A stretch of 56,151 bases of DNA, from positions 1 through 56,151 of the forward strand of contig JAVBLT010000037.1 in NCBI GenBank assembly GCA_031553315.1. The letters are read 5' to 3'. Of the stretch, positions 9,116 through 17,529 are shown one piece after another. The DNA comes from JAVBLT01 sp031553315 (GTDB lineage Bacteria; Verrucomicrobiota; Kiritimatiellia; RFP12; DVOR01). The notes under the pieces were generated by a model. It was not told the DNA's origin, did not search any database, and was given only the letters and a program-made list of their open reading frames with translations. The position numbers and the translations under genes were made by a program. Position 1 is the stretch's first letter, and every line of letters begins with the position of its first letter.

Positions 9116-9970
9116 ATGCAACCGAATGATTTATTTGTTGTTTCGTGTGCGATGAAGCGCGGGGATGTGGATACGCTCCTGGAGCTTTTGGAGTGTGATA
9201 CTTTTACGCCGACGTTTCGGGAGAATGTGGAGACCGGGGAGGCTTTTTTGGAGGTCTTTCTGGAGGATGAAGCGCAAATTCCCGAGGTGGTGGAGGCGAT
9301 TACGAATGCCGCGGAGGCGGCGGAATGTGAAGTGAGCCCCCAGGTTGGAAGGGTGGCTGCCGCCGATTGGTCGGAGAGTTGGAAGCAGTTTTTCCATGTA
9401 ATGCGGATTTCGAAACGGTTCGTGGTGCGGCCTTCGTGGGAAACGTATGATGCCGAGCCGGGGGATTGTGTGATTACGCTTGATCCGGGGATGAGTTTTG
9501 GTACGGGGCAGCATGCGACGACGCAGGCGTGTTTGCAGTTGCTGGATGAGCTTGCGGGGGATGAACTTGACCGGACGGTTTTGGATATGGGGTGCGGTTC
9601 GGGGATTTTGGCGATTGGCGCGAAGAAGCTGGGGTTTGCCGATGTGAAGGGCTTTGATTATGACCCGGATGCGGTGACGGTGGCTTTGGAAAATGCCGAT
9701 TTCAACGGGGTGAGGATTCCGTTTTGCGAGGGTGACCTTGCGGCTATCGATGGGGAGGCGGATATTGTGCTGGCGAATATTTTGGGGCCGGTGTTGATTG
9801 AGTTTGCCCCGAATATCGCGCAGGCGGTGAAGCCGGGCGGAGATTTGGTGATTTCTGGGATTTTGGAAACAATCTATGATGATGTGCGCGAGGCGTTTGT
9901 GAAGCAAGGATTTACCGAGGTGAAAAATGCGCTGATCGGTGAGTGGCGCAGCGGGTGGTTGAAGAAATGA
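9116..9970 (+). CDS. prmA: Ribosomal protein L11 methyltransferase (284 aa)
   Basis: An SAM-dependent enzyme that methylates lysines and the N-terminus of ribosomal protein L11. An N-terminal L11-binding domain (about 1-85) is followed by the hallmark DPGMSFGTGQHATT near residue 125, motif I LDMGCGSGILAIGA near 157, the acidic DYDPDAV motif, and LANILGP near 219. Length fits the family. AAGGAA lies about 9 bases upstream of the start. The end overlaps the antiporter start (ATGA at 9967-9970), so the two are coupled. Third positions are rich in G and T, unlike the C-rich genes on either side of the island, which suggests a different history or different selection. The gene directly follows the restriction island. 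Confidence 0.93.
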   Translation: MQPNDLFVVSCAMKRGDVDTLLELLECDTFTPTFRENVETGEAFLEVFLEDEAQIPEVVEAITNAAEAAECEVSPQVGRVAAADWSESWKQFFHVMRISKRFVVRPSWETYDAEPGDCVITLDPGMSFGTGQHATTQACLQLLDELAGDELDRTVLDMGCGSGILAIGAKKLGFADVKGFDYDPDAVTVALENADFNGVRIPFCEGDLAAIDGEADIVLANILGPVLIEFAPNIAQAVKPGGDLVISGILETIYDDVREAFVKQGFTEVKNALIGEWRSGWLKK

Positions 9971-10926
9971 ATCATCTGATTTCCATTGCGGGGCTGATTG
10001 CCGGGATTTGGTTTCTGGTGAAGAGTTCGGATTGGTTTGTGGATGGGGCGGCTGGCTTGGCGCGCCATTGGAAGATGCCGCCGCTGCTGATCGGGATGGT
10101 GGTGGTGGGCTTCGGAACGTCGGTTCCGGAGATGACGGTTTCGGCGCTGGCTTCGCTGGATGGCGCTCCGCTGATTGCGCTCGGGAATGCGTATGGCTCG
10201 AATATCGCCAACATCGGTTTGATTCTGGGTCTGGCGGCGCTGGTGGCGCCGATTGCGGTTCACCGCCAGGCGCTGTGGCGGGAGATGCCGGTGCTGATGG
10301 GGGTGACGGCGCTGACGTGTTTCTTTCTGCGCGACGGCGGCTTTTCGCGCTTCGAGGGGATTGTGCTTCTCGCGGTTTTCGCGGTGTTGCTGGCGCTGAT
10401 GATCCGCTCGGCGATGAAGAAGCCGCATGAGTCAAAAGAGGAAGAGACTGTCCCCTTCAAGAAGTCGGTTTGGCTGACGGCGGGCGGCTTGGCGGTGCTG
10501 ATTGCGAGCTCGCGTCTGCTGGTGTGGAGCGCGATTCGGATTGCGCAGGCGCTGGGGGTGAACGAGTTAATCATTGGCTTAACGGTGGTGGCGGTGGGAA
10601 CGTCGCTGCCGGAACTGATGTCGACCCTCGCGGCGCAACGGAAGGGCTCCGATGATTTGGCGCTGGGCAATATCGTGGGCTCCAACTTTTTCAACACGCT
10701 GGTGGTGGCGGGCCTGGCCATGACCATCCATCCCGCCGAAAACCTCCCCGCCGCGCTGGTTCTGCGCGACATCGGGGTGATGAGCGGCCTCACCGTGCTG
10801 CTCTTCGCGGTGGCGCTCTTCGACCGTTACCGCCGGGGGGCGCGCCACGGCCTCATCGGGCGGGTGGCGGGCGGGATGATGCTGGCCATCTACATCGCTT
10901 ACACGGCTCGGCTGATTTTTGCTTGA
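9967..10926 (+). CDS. Ca2+/Na+ antiporter of the CaCA family, YrbG-like (319 aa)
   Basis: An inner-membrane cation exchanger built of two inverted repeats. Each repeat carries the family signature: GTSVPEM then GNAYGSNIANIG in the first, GTSLPEL then GNIVGSNFFNT in the second; the acidic residues bind the cation. About ten hydrophobic segments are visible. A hydrophilic loop (KKPHESKEEETVPFKK) joins the halves. The start is placed at the ATG overlapping the prmA stop rather than an upstream GTG at 9943. Codon use switches from G/T-rich to C-rich at about 10.65-10.75 kb, inside the second repeat. The physiological ion is not certain from sequence. Confidence 0.88.
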   Translation: MNHLISIAGLIAGIWFLVKSSDWFVDGAAGLARHWKMPPLLIGMVVVGFGTSVPEMTVSALASLDGAPLIALGNAYGSNIANIGLILGLAALVAPIAVHRQALWREMPVLMGVTALTCFFLRDGGFSRFEGIVLLAVFAVLLALMIRSAMKKPHESKEEETVPFKKSVWLTAGGLAVLIASSRLLVWSAIRIAQALGVNELIIGLTVVAVGTSLPELMSTLAAQRKGSDDLALGNIVGSNFFNTLVVAGLAMTIHPAENLPAALVLRDIGVMSGLTVLLFAVALFDRYRRGARHGLIGRVAGGMMLAIYIAYTARLIFA

Positions 10927-10951
10927 GAACCCTGCGCCGCGAAGCTATACT
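10923..10951 (+). promoter_or_regulatory. Predicted sigma70-type promoter of nifU-nifS
   Basis: TTGAGA (10923-10928), a 17-base spacer and TATACT (10946-10951) lie about 30 bases before the nifU start, overlapping the antiporter stop codon. A strong AGGAGG ribosome site follows at 10968-10973. No IscR- or NifA-type site is obvious. Confidence 0.6.
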
Positions 10952-10980
10952 GTTGCGCGATATGCAAGGAGGGTACCGTT

Positions 10981-11823
10981 ATGTGGGATTACACCGATAA
11001 AGTGATGGATCATTTTCGCAACCCGCGCAATGTGGGTAAAATCGCAAACCCCGACGGCCAGGCCACGGTCGGTTCGCTGGCGTGTGGCGACGCGCTCACC
11101 TTTATGTTCAAGCTTGATGCCGAAGGGCGCATTGCGGAAGCGAAATTCCAGACCTTCGGCTGCGCCAGCGCGGTGGCGTCTTCCTCCGCGCTCACTGAAA
11201 TGGTGCTGGGCAAGACCCTCGAAGAGGCCGAGGCCATCACGAACCGCGAAATCGCGGCGTATCTCGGCGGTCTCCCCGACCAGAAGATGCACTGCTCCGT
11301 GATGGGCCGCGAGGCGCTCGAAGCGGCCATCAAAAACTACCGCACCGGCGAAACGGTCAACGTGGAAATCGAGGACGACATCGTCTGCACCTGTTTCGGC
11401 GTGTCGCGCCACGAGATCGAAACCGTGGTGAAGGAAAACAGCCTGACCAGCGTCGACGATGTGACCAATTACTGTAAAGCCGGCGGCGGTTGCGGGCTGT
11501 GCCGAGATAAAATCCAGGCGATTCTGGACGAAACCGCCGCCGCGCCCGCGCCCGAAGCCAAACCGTCCGCGCCCAAGCCGCTCACGAATCTGCAGAAGAT
11601 GCGCCTGATCGAAGAGGTGATCGAGCGCGATATCCGCCCCGCGCTCAAGCGCGACGGCGGCGATGTGGATCTGATCGACATCGCGGGCGACACGGTCACC
11701 GTGGCCTTTCGCGGGATGTGCGCCGGCTGCCGTTCCTCCGAGCTCACCCGCGAAACGCTCATTGAGCGCAAACTCCGCGAATTCGTTTCGCCCGAAATCA
11801 CCGTGAAGCTGGAGCAAGCGTGA
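10981..11823 (+). CDS. nifU: NifU, Fe-S cluster assembly scaffold (280 aa)
   Basis: A complete three-domain NifU. The N-terminal IscU-like scaffold (1-125) has the three cluster-ligand cysteines C35 (LACGD), C61 (FGCAS) and C105 (KMHCS). The middle BFD-like [2Fe-2S] domain has CTC and then CKAGGGCGLC (about 138-175). An Ala/Pro linker leads to the C-terminal NifU-like domain (205-280) with GMCAGC. It receives sulfur from NifS, encoded next with overlapping codons, and passes clusters to apoproteins. No nitrogenase genes are nearby. In several anaerobic lineages NifU-NifS is the general Fe-S system, which fits here. The start is set by AGGAGG and by the family's usual MWDYTDKV N-terminus. Confidence 0.95.
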   Translation: MWDYTDKVMDHFRNPRNVGKIANPDGQATVGSLACGDALTFMFKLDAEGRIAEAKFQTFGCASAVASSSALTEMVLGKTLEEAEAITNREIAAYLGGLPDQKMHCSVMGREALEAAIKNYRTGETVNVEIEDDIVCTCFGVSRHEIETVVKENSLTSVDDVTNYCKAGGGCGLCRDKIQAILDETAAAPAPEAKPSAPKPLTNLQKMRLIEEVIERDIRPALKRDGGDVDLIDIAGDTVTVAFRGMCAGCRSSELTRETLIERKLREFVSPEITVKLEQA

Positions 11824-12980
11824 TGAACACCGTTTACCTCGACAACAACGCCACCACCTGCGTCGCCCCCGAAGTGACCGACGCCATGCTGCCCTTTTTC
11901 ACCACCCGTTGGGGCAATCCTTCGAGCATGCACGCCTTCGGCGGTCAGGTCGCCCGCGACGTGAAGGCCGCCCGCGAAGAGGTCGCCGCTTTTTTCCATG
12001 CCGACCCCGCTGAAATCATCTTCAACGGTTGCGGCACCGAAGGCAACAACCACGCCATCTTCGGTTGCGCCGAATTCTACGGTCCGCAGCTGACGATCAT
12101 CACCTCGAAGGTGGAGCACCCCGCCGTGCTGGGGCCGTGCCGGCGCCTCGAAGAAAAGGGTCACCGCATCATCGAGATTCCGGTGGACAACCTCGGCAAT
12201 TTCGATATGGCCGCCTACCGCGAAGCCCTCGCCGCGCCCGGCCCCAAGCTGGTCTCCATCATGTGGGCCAACAACGAGACCGGCGTGCTTTTCCCAATCA
12301 AAGAAATCGCCCGCCTCGGCAAGGAAGCCGGCGCCGTGGTGCATACCGATGCCGTGCAGACCGCCGGCAAAATCCCGATCGACCTGCGCGATGTGCCGGT
12401 CGACCTGCTCTCCATCTCCGGCCACAAGCTTCACGCCCCCAAAGGCGTCGGCGCGCTCTACATCCGCCGCGGCACCCGCCTCAAAACCTTCATGATCGGC
12501 GGCCACCAGGAAAACGGACGCCGCGGCGGCACTGAAAACGTGCCCTACATCGTCGGCCTCGCCAAAGCCTGCGCCCTCGCCACCGCCTCGCTCGACGACG
12601 AAGCCACCCGCGTGGCCGCCCTGCGCGACAAACTCGAACGCGGCCTCCTCGCCGCCTGCCCCGATTCACGCGTCAACGGCGACCCGGCCAACCGCGTGCC
12701 CAACACCACCAACATGAGCTTCGAATACATCGAAGGCGAATCCATTCTGTATCTGCTCAGCGATGCGGGCATCTGCGCCTCCTCGGGTTCCGCCTGCGCG
12801 GCCGGATCGCTTGAGCCTTCGCATGTGATTCGCGCGATGGGCGTGCCTTTCACGGCGGTGCATGGGTCGATCCGTTTCAGCCTCAGCCGCTACACGACCG
12901 AGGCCGAAATCGACTACACCCTTGCGCACATGCCCGGCATCGTCGACCGCCTCCGCGCGATGTCGCCCTTCGTAAAGTAG
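11823..12980 (+). CDS. nifS: Cysteine desulfurase NifS (385 aa)
   Basis: A PLP enzyme that removes sulfur from L-cysteine and delivers it as persulfide to NifU. It starts MNTVYLDNNATT, the family signature. The PLP lysine is in SGHKLHAPKG (about residue 204), a histidine/aspartate pair lies in VHTDAVQTAGK, and the catalytic cysteine loop is CASSGSACAAGS near residue 320. Length fits group I enzymes (about 385-400). The ATG at 11823 overlaps the nifU TGA; a GTG one codon earlier is possible. Co-transcription with nifU is near certain. Confidence 0.95.
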   Translation: MNTVYLDNNATTCVAPEVTDAMLPFFTTRWGNPSSMHAFGGQVARDVKAAREEVAAFFHADPAEIIFNGCGTEGNNHAIFGCAEFYGPQLTIITSKVEHPAVLGPCRRLEEKGHRIIEIPVDNLGNFDMAAYREALAAPGPKLVSIMWANNETGVLFPIKEIARLGKEAGAVVHTDAVQTAGKIPIDLRDVPVDLLSISGHKLHAPKGVGALYIRRGTRLKTFMIGGHQENGRRGGTENVPYIVGLAKACALATASLDDEATRVAALRDKLERGLLAACPDSRVNGDPANRVPNTTNMSFEYIEGESILYLLSDAGICASSGSACAAGSLEPSHVIRAMGVPFTAVHGSIRFSLSRYTTEAEIDYTLAHMPGIVDRLRAMSPFVK

Positions 12981-12986
12981 GCTGCC

Positions 12987-13715
12987 ATGCCCTTCAGTTT
13001 TTCGCATCCGGCGCTTGTCCTGCCTTTGGCGCTTCTCAAGCCGAAGCGTTTTTCGCTGACGGCTCTGGCTGCGGGAAGCATGGCGCCCGATTTCGAGTAT
13101 TTTTTGCGCTTTCGCATCAAAAGCACCCTCAGCCACACCTGGGAGGGCATTTTGCTTTTCGATTTGCCGGTGGCGCTTTTGATTGCCTTCATCTTTCACG
13201 GGCTCGTCCGCAATGCATTGATTGAAAACCTTCCGCTGTTTTTCAAGCGCCGCCTCATCGTTTACACGACCTACAATTGGAATAAGGATTTTTTGAGCCG
13301 CCCCATCGTGATGGTGCTGTCGGTTTTGATTGGCGCGCTTTCGCACCTGCTGTGGGATTTGTTTACCCATTGGCACAGCCCGCTCGTTCAGCGCGTGCCC
13401 TTTCTTCTTCAAGACTTTTCCGTTCTGGGCATTGAAATCGGCGTTTACGGCGTGTTGCAACATCTCAGCACACTTCTTGGGCTGTTTGTTTTGCTTGTTT
13501 TTGTGATGACCCGCCCGACCCGGCCTTGCGAACCGGCAGAGCATGCGTTGCGTTATTGGGGAAGCGTTTTTTTTATTGCCTCAGCCATTTTCACGCTTCG
13601 TTTTCTGATTCATCCGACCGTTCACTGGGCGCCTGATTGTATTGCCACCGGAATCAGCGCCGTTTTGATCGCCTTTGCCATCGCACCGTTTTTTACAGAA
13701 AGGAAACAGCCATGA
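12987..13715 (+). CDS. DUF4184 family membrane protein (242 aa)
   Basis: A multi-spanning inner-membrane protein of unknown function. It begins MPFSFSHPALVLPLALL and continues LAAGSMAPDFEYF, the DUF4184 signature. A conserved-looking LSHLLWDLFTHW segment lies near residue 118. About six hydrophobic helices are visible. It starts 6 bases after nifS and ends inside the cysK start (ATGA), so it is part of the nifU-nifS-cysK transcript by position. A sulfur-related role would be speculation. Histidine/aspartate pairs (SHP, APD, DLFTH) recall membrane-bound metal hydrolases, but that is only a resemblance. Confidence 0.8.
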   Translation: MPFSFSHPALVLPLALLKPKRFSLTALAAGSMAPDFEYFLRFRIKSTLSHTWEGILLFDLPVALLIAFIFHGLVRNALIENLPLFFKRRLIVYTTYNWNKDFLSRPIVMVLSVLIGALSHLLWDLFTHWHSPLVQRVPFLLQDFSVLGIEIGVYGVLQHLSTLLGLFVLLVFVMTRPTRPCEPAEHALRYWGSVFFIASAIFTLRFLIHPTVHWAPDCIATGISAVLIAFAIAPFFTERKQP

Positions 13716-14665
13716 GCCTTTTCAACACCGTTCCCGAAAGCCTCGGCCATACCCCCCTCGTTCGCCTGAACACGATGGCGGCGGGATTGAAGGCGGAGAT
13801 TTTTGTTAAAGTGGAATCAGCCAATCCCTCCGGCTCAGTCAAATACCGACCGGCTGTCAATATGATCCTCGACGCCGAACAGCGCGGCGCGCTCAAGCCC
13901 GGCATGAGCGTGGTCGAGCCCACGAGCGGCAACACCGGTATCGCCCTCGCCCTCGCCGGCGCCGCGCGCGGTTATCAGGTGGTGCTCGTGATGCCCGAAA
14001 GCATGAGCGTGGAGCGCCGCGCCATCCTCAAAGCCATGGGCGCCGAGCTTGTGCTCACGCCCGCCGCCGACGGCATGAAAGGCGCCGTCAATCGCGCGGA
14101 AGCGCTGCTGGCGGAAGAGCCGGGGCGCTATTTCATGCCCGGGCAGTTCGACAATCCCGCCAACCCCGCCGCGCATGAGCAGACGACCGGCCCCGAAATC
14201 ACCGCCGACCTCGGCGACGATCTCGCCGCCTTCGTGGCCACCGTCGGCACCGGCGGCACCTTCACCGGCACGACCCGCTGGCTCAAACGCCGGATCCCCG
14301 GCCTCCTCGCCGTGGCGGTCGAACCGGCGGAAAGCCCGCTCATTTCCCAATCGCTCAGCGGCGAGCCTCTTCGCCCCGCCCCGCACGGCATCCAAGGCAT
14401 CGGCGCCAACTTTTTGCCCAAAAACCTCGACCTCTCCCTTGTGGATCGCGCCCTTGCCGTCGACACACAAGAAGCGCTCGAAACCGCCCGCCGCCTCACC
14501 CGCGAAGAGGGTCTTTTCTGCGGGATCTCCAGCGGCGCGGCCGTGGCTGCGGCGCTCCGCCTTGGCGCGGAGCCGGCGTTTGCAGGCAAAAAGATTGTCG
14601 CCATTCTGCCCGATACCGCCGAACGCTATCTTTCCACCGCGCTTTTTAGAGCAGGTTTAAATTGA
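13712..14665 (+). CDS. cysK: Cysteine synthase, O-acetylserine sulfhydrylase (317 aa)
   Basis: A PLP enzyme making L-cysteine from O-acetylserine and sulfide. It opens SLGHTPLVRLN; the PLP lysine sits in NPSGSVKYR (usual form SVKDR, here Tyr replaces Asp), the asparagine loop is TSGNTGIALA, and the phosphate loop is GTGGTFTG. The C-terminal ERYLSTALF is canonical. The start at 13712 is fixed by AGGAAA and by an ATGA overlap with the previous stop. The last codons (RAGLN and stop) come from the hairpin element that begins at 14646, so the original tail may have been replaced. It lies downstream of nifU-nifS in a sulfur-related cluster. Confidence 0.94.
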   Translation: MSLFNTVPESLGHTPLVRLNTMAAGLKAEIFVKVESANPSGSVKYRPAVNMILDAEQRGALKPGMSVVEPTSGNTGIALALAGAARGYQVVLVMPESMSVERRAILKAMGAELVLTPAADGMKGAVNRAEALLAEEPGRYFMPGQFDNPANPAAHEQTTGPEITADLGDDLAAFVATVGTGGTFTGTTRWLKRRIPGLLAVAVEPAESPLISQSLSGEPLRPAPHGIQGIGANFLPKNLDLSLVDRALAVDTQEALETARRLTREEGLFCGISSGAAVAAALRLGAEPAFAGKKIVAILPDTAERYLSTALFRAGLN

Positions 14666-14808
14666 AACTTCGTGATTTTTGAAATTGATTTTGATTTTTG
14701 ACGAATCCTTGCACGCGAGCCGTAGCAGCGTTACGGCGACCTGAAAGGATGAAGTGAAAAAGCAAAAGCGGTGAAAAAAGCCGAAGTTTCATTTTAAATA
14801 TGCTCTAA
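14646..14808. repeat. Long-hairpin intergenic element, copy 1 (163 bp)
   Basis: The element starts TTAGAGCAGGTTTAAA and ends TTTAAATATGCTCTAA, inverted repeats of each other with few mismatches. Pairing continues inward (TGAAACTTCG against CGAAGTTTCA) and, with interruptions, almost to the centre, where GCCGTA and TACGGC (about 14720-14738) close a tip. ATCCTT and AAGGAT flank the tip. The whole unit can fold as one long imperfect hairpin. A second, diverged copy is at 35384-35548. The left end encodes the C-terminus and stop of cysK. No protein-coding frame is present. It could be a MITE-like element or a structured RNA. Confidence 0.8.
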
Positions 14809-14906
14809 TTAGCCTTCTTTGAGAAACATCCTTTCATCTTCCGGCGTTTTTTGTTAGACTCGGGGGCATGAATTGAGAATGCGTCTTTTAGAGGATTTTT
14901 TGTATT

Positions 14907-15947
14907 ATGAATCGCGTCACTTACCTGATTCGCCGTTTGCTGCTCATTATTCCGACCTTTATCGGAATCACGCTGATTTGTTTTTCGCTGACGCGTATCC
15001 TGCCCGGCGGCCCCGTGGAAATGAAGCTGATGCAAATGCGCGGCATGGACGGCGGCGGTGAAGCGGGCGGAGGCGGCGCGGGTGTGGCGCAAGTGACCGC
15101 CGATCAGGAAAAAGCGCTCAAAGAAAAATTCGGCTTCGACAAACCCTTTCACATTCAATACCTGAACTGGATGATTAAAGATTGCATGGGGCTCAAAATG
15201 CGATCTTACGATTACCCCAATAAAACAGCGTGGGAGCTCATCAAAAAACGTTTTCCCGTGTCGCTCTGGTTCGGCATCACGGGGTTTCTGCTGAGTTATC
15301 TGATTTGCATTCCGCTGGGCATCGCCAAAGCGTTGCGTCACGGATCCGTTTTTGACCTTGCATCGAGCCTGATTGTCTTTTGCGGTTATGCGATTCCTTC
15401 ATTTGCCATCGGCATGGTGCTTAAAATGATTCTCGCGGGAACCGTCGAAGGCATGTGGGACGTCTTTCCGCTTGGCGGCTTTGAATCGCCAAGCGCCGTG
15501 GAAATGAGCTTCTGGCAACGCATCGGCGACCGCGCCTACCACATGGTTCTGCCCGTGGCCTGCTACATCTCCGGCAGCTTCGCCCTGCTCACCCTCATGA
15601 TGAAAAACTCCCTCATGGATCAGGTCTCCGCCGATTATGTGCGCACCGTGCTCGCCAAGGGCGCCACCCGCCGCCGCGCCATCTGGCGCCATGCCCTGCG
15701 CAACGCCCTCATTCCCATTGCCACCGGCTTCGGATCCATTCTCGGCCTGCTCTTCGCCGGTTCCATGATTATCGAAACCATTTTTGAAATTCCCGGCATG
15801 GGCCGCCTCAGCCTTGAGGCCCTCGTCAGCCACGACTACGCCGTGTTCATGGCCATGCTCGTGCTCACCTCAAGCATGCAGCTTTTCGGCAATATCCTTT
15901 CCGACTTCTGCTACATGCTCATCGACCCGCGCATCCACTTCAACTGA
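14907..15947 (+). CDS. ABC transporter permease, YejB/DppB-like (346 aa)
   Basis: An inner-membrane permease of the peptide/microcin C importer type. A first helix (RRLLLIIPTFIGITLICFSL) is followed by a long periplasmic loop with the family LPGGPVE motif and, unusually, a glycine-rich patch (GGGEAGGGGAG). Five more helices follow, with the EAA-type coupling loop YVRTVLAKGATRRRAIWRHA near residue 247. The C-terminus DPRIHFN is typical of YejB. It normally works with a second permease, an ATPase and a binding protein, none of which are in this window, so the gene is an orphan here. GAGGA lies 11 bases upstream of the start. uvrC starts 3 bases after its stop. Confidence 0.85.
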   Translation: MNRVTYLIRRLLLIIPTFIGITLICFSLTRILPGGPVEMKLMQMRGMDGGGEAGGGGAGVAQVTADQEKALKEKFGFDKPFHIQYLNWMIKDCMGLKMRSYDYPNKTAWELIKKRFPVSLWFGITGFLLSYLICIPLGIAKALRHGSVFDLASSLIVFCGYAIPSFAIGMVLKMILAGTVEGMWDVFPLGGFESPSAVEMSFWQRIGDRAYHMVLPVACYISGSFALLTLMMKNSLMDQVSADYVRTVLAKGATRRRAIWRHALRNALIPIATGFGSILGLLFAGSMIIETIFEIPGMGRLSLEALVSHDYAVFMAMLVLTSSMQLFGNILSDFCYMLIDPRIHFN

Positions 15948-15950
15948 TGC

Positions 15951-17423
15951 ATGAACGACCTTCTCAAGGAAAAACTCCGCAACCTTCCCGATAAACCCGG
16001 TTGCTACATCTACCGCGACCGGAAGGGCACGATCATCTATGTGGGAAAAGCCGTTTCCCTGCGGCGGCGGGTGCAGAGTTATTTCCGGGCCTCCACCCTG
16101 CGCTCGGCGCCGCCGCGATTGCGCAGCCTCGTGAACCATGTGGAAGACCTCGAGATCCGGGTCGTGCGCAACGAAGCCGAAGCCCTTCTCACCGAGAGCC
16201 ACCTCATCAAGCAGTACCGCCCGCGCTTCAATATTCTCATGCGCGACGATAAGCGCTATCCCGCGCTCCGCGCCGACCCCGATGTGCCCTACCCCCGCAT
16301 CACCGCCTGCCGCATCATCCGCGACGACGGCGCCCGTTATTTCGGCCCCTTTCCCTATGGCTCCGTCAGCACCGCCATCGACTTCATCGAAAAGCGATTC
16401 GGTCTGCGCAAGTGCACCGCCATCATCCCCGATACCGATACCCACACCCATTGCATGGCCGACATCATCCGCTTTTGCTCCGCGCCCTGCCTGGGCCGCG
16501 TGAGCCAGGAAGAATACCGCGCCCGTTTTGAAGAAGCCTGCGCCTTTCTGCGCGGCGACCGCCCCGCCGTCATCGAAGAGCTCAAAGCCCAGATGCTCGC
16601 CGCCTCCGAAAAGCACGACTACGAAAAAGCCGCCCGCCTGCGCGACACCTGGCTGGCCCTGCGCGACATCCTCAGCCAAAAAGCCCGCGTGGTTCAGACC
16701 CAGGCCGCCAAAGACCGCATCGCCGGAGAAGGCCTCGAAGAGCTTCAGCAGCGCCTCGCCCTCCCCACCCTCCCGCGCATCATTGAATGTTTCGACATCT
16801 CCCACCTCTTCGGCGCCAACACCGTGGCCTCCATGGTCGCGGCGGTCGACGCCGTTCCCGACCGCCGCCGCTACCGCCGCTTCCATATCAAAAGCGTGGA
16901 CGGCATCGACGATCCCCGATCCATCGCCGAAGCCGTCCGCCGGCGCTACACCCGCCTCCAGGCCGAAGAAAAGCCCCTGCCCGATCTGATCCTCATCGAC
17001 GGCGGCATCACCCAGCTCCGCGCCGCCCGCGCCGCCCTCGCCGAGCTCGGCCTCGCCACGCTTCCCACCGCAGGCCTCGCCGAGCGCCTCGAGGAAATCG
17101 TCCTCGACAACGGCCACCCCAACCTCCTCCTCCCGCGCGACGACAAAGGCCTCCGCATCCTCATCCGCCTGCGCGACGAAGCCCACCGCTTCGCCATCAC
17201 CTTCAACCGCCGCCTCCGCCAGCGCGCCATCCGCGAATCGGTGCTCGACGACATCCCCGGCATCGGCCCCGCCCGCAAACAGCAGCTCCTCACCGCCTTC
17301 GGTTCCGTCTACCGCCTCGCCGCCGCCACCGAAGCGGAAATCGCCGCCCAGCCGGGCATGACGCCCCTGCTCGCTTCGACCGTAAAGCACGCGCTTCAAA
17401 TGGGTTGGAAAGAAATCGATTGA
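15951..17423 (+). CDS. uvrC: Excinuclease ABC subunit C, short form (490 aa)
   Basis: The dual-incision nuclease of nucleotide excision repair, acting on UvrB-DNA complexes. The GIY-YIG domain (10-95) shows GCYIYRD, IIYVGKA and NEAEALLTES. A UVR motif is at about 205-240 (AASEKHDYEKAARLRD). The RNase H-like 3' nuclease domain begins at IECFDISH near residue 278 and includes PDLILIDGG. A helix-hairpin-helix (DIPGIGPARKQQLL) is near residue 433. It is about 110 residues shorter than typical UvrC, with shortening mainly between the UVR motif and the RNase H fold. Catalytic motifs look intact, so the protein should work. It follows the permease with a 3-base gap. Confidence 0.92.
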   Translation: MNDLLKEKLRNLPDKPGCYIYRDRKGTIIYVGKAVSLRRRVQSYFRASTLRSAPPRLRSLVNHVEDLEIRVVRNEAEALLTESHLIKQYRPRFNILMRDDKRYPALRADPDVPYPRITACRIIRDDGARYFGPFPYGSVSTAIDFIEKRFGLRKCTAIIPDTDTHTHCMADIIRFCSAPCLGRVSQEEYRARFEEACAFLRGDRPAVIEELKAQMLAASEKHDYEKAARLRDTWLALRDILSQKARVVQTQAAKDRIAGEGLEELQQRLALPTLPRIIECFDISHLFGANTVASMVAAVDAVPDRRRYRRFHIKSVDGIDDPRSIAEAVRRRYTRLQAEEKPLPDLILIDGGITQLRAARAALAELGLATLPTAGLAERLEEIVLDNGHPNLLLPRDDKGLRILIRLRDEAHRFAITFNRRLRQRAIRESVLDDIPGIGPARKQQLLTAFGSVYRLAAATEAEIAAQPGMTPLLASTVKHALQMGWKEID

Positions 17424-17424
17424 T

Positions 17425-17453
17425 TTGACTTCCGCTTCTCGATGTTCTACACT
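17425..17453 (+). promoter_or_regulatory. Predicted promoter of the Sel1-repeat genes
   Basis: TTGACT (17425-17430), 17-base spacer and TACACT (17448-17453) lie just after the uvrC stop and about 75 bases before the first Sel1 gene. It is among the best sigma70-like matches in the window. Confidence 0.6.
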
Positions 17454-17529
17454 TTCATCGCATTCATGATTAAGGAAAAACGCCGAAGAAAACAGGAACG
17501 CTCAATTGCAGCTTGCCCTCGAGATCACA

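Noticed and set aside
10981..12980. nifU-nifS as evidence of nitrogen fixation
   Set aside because: No nitrogenase or cofactor genes are present; full-length NifU with NifS serves general Fe-S assembly in many anaerobes.
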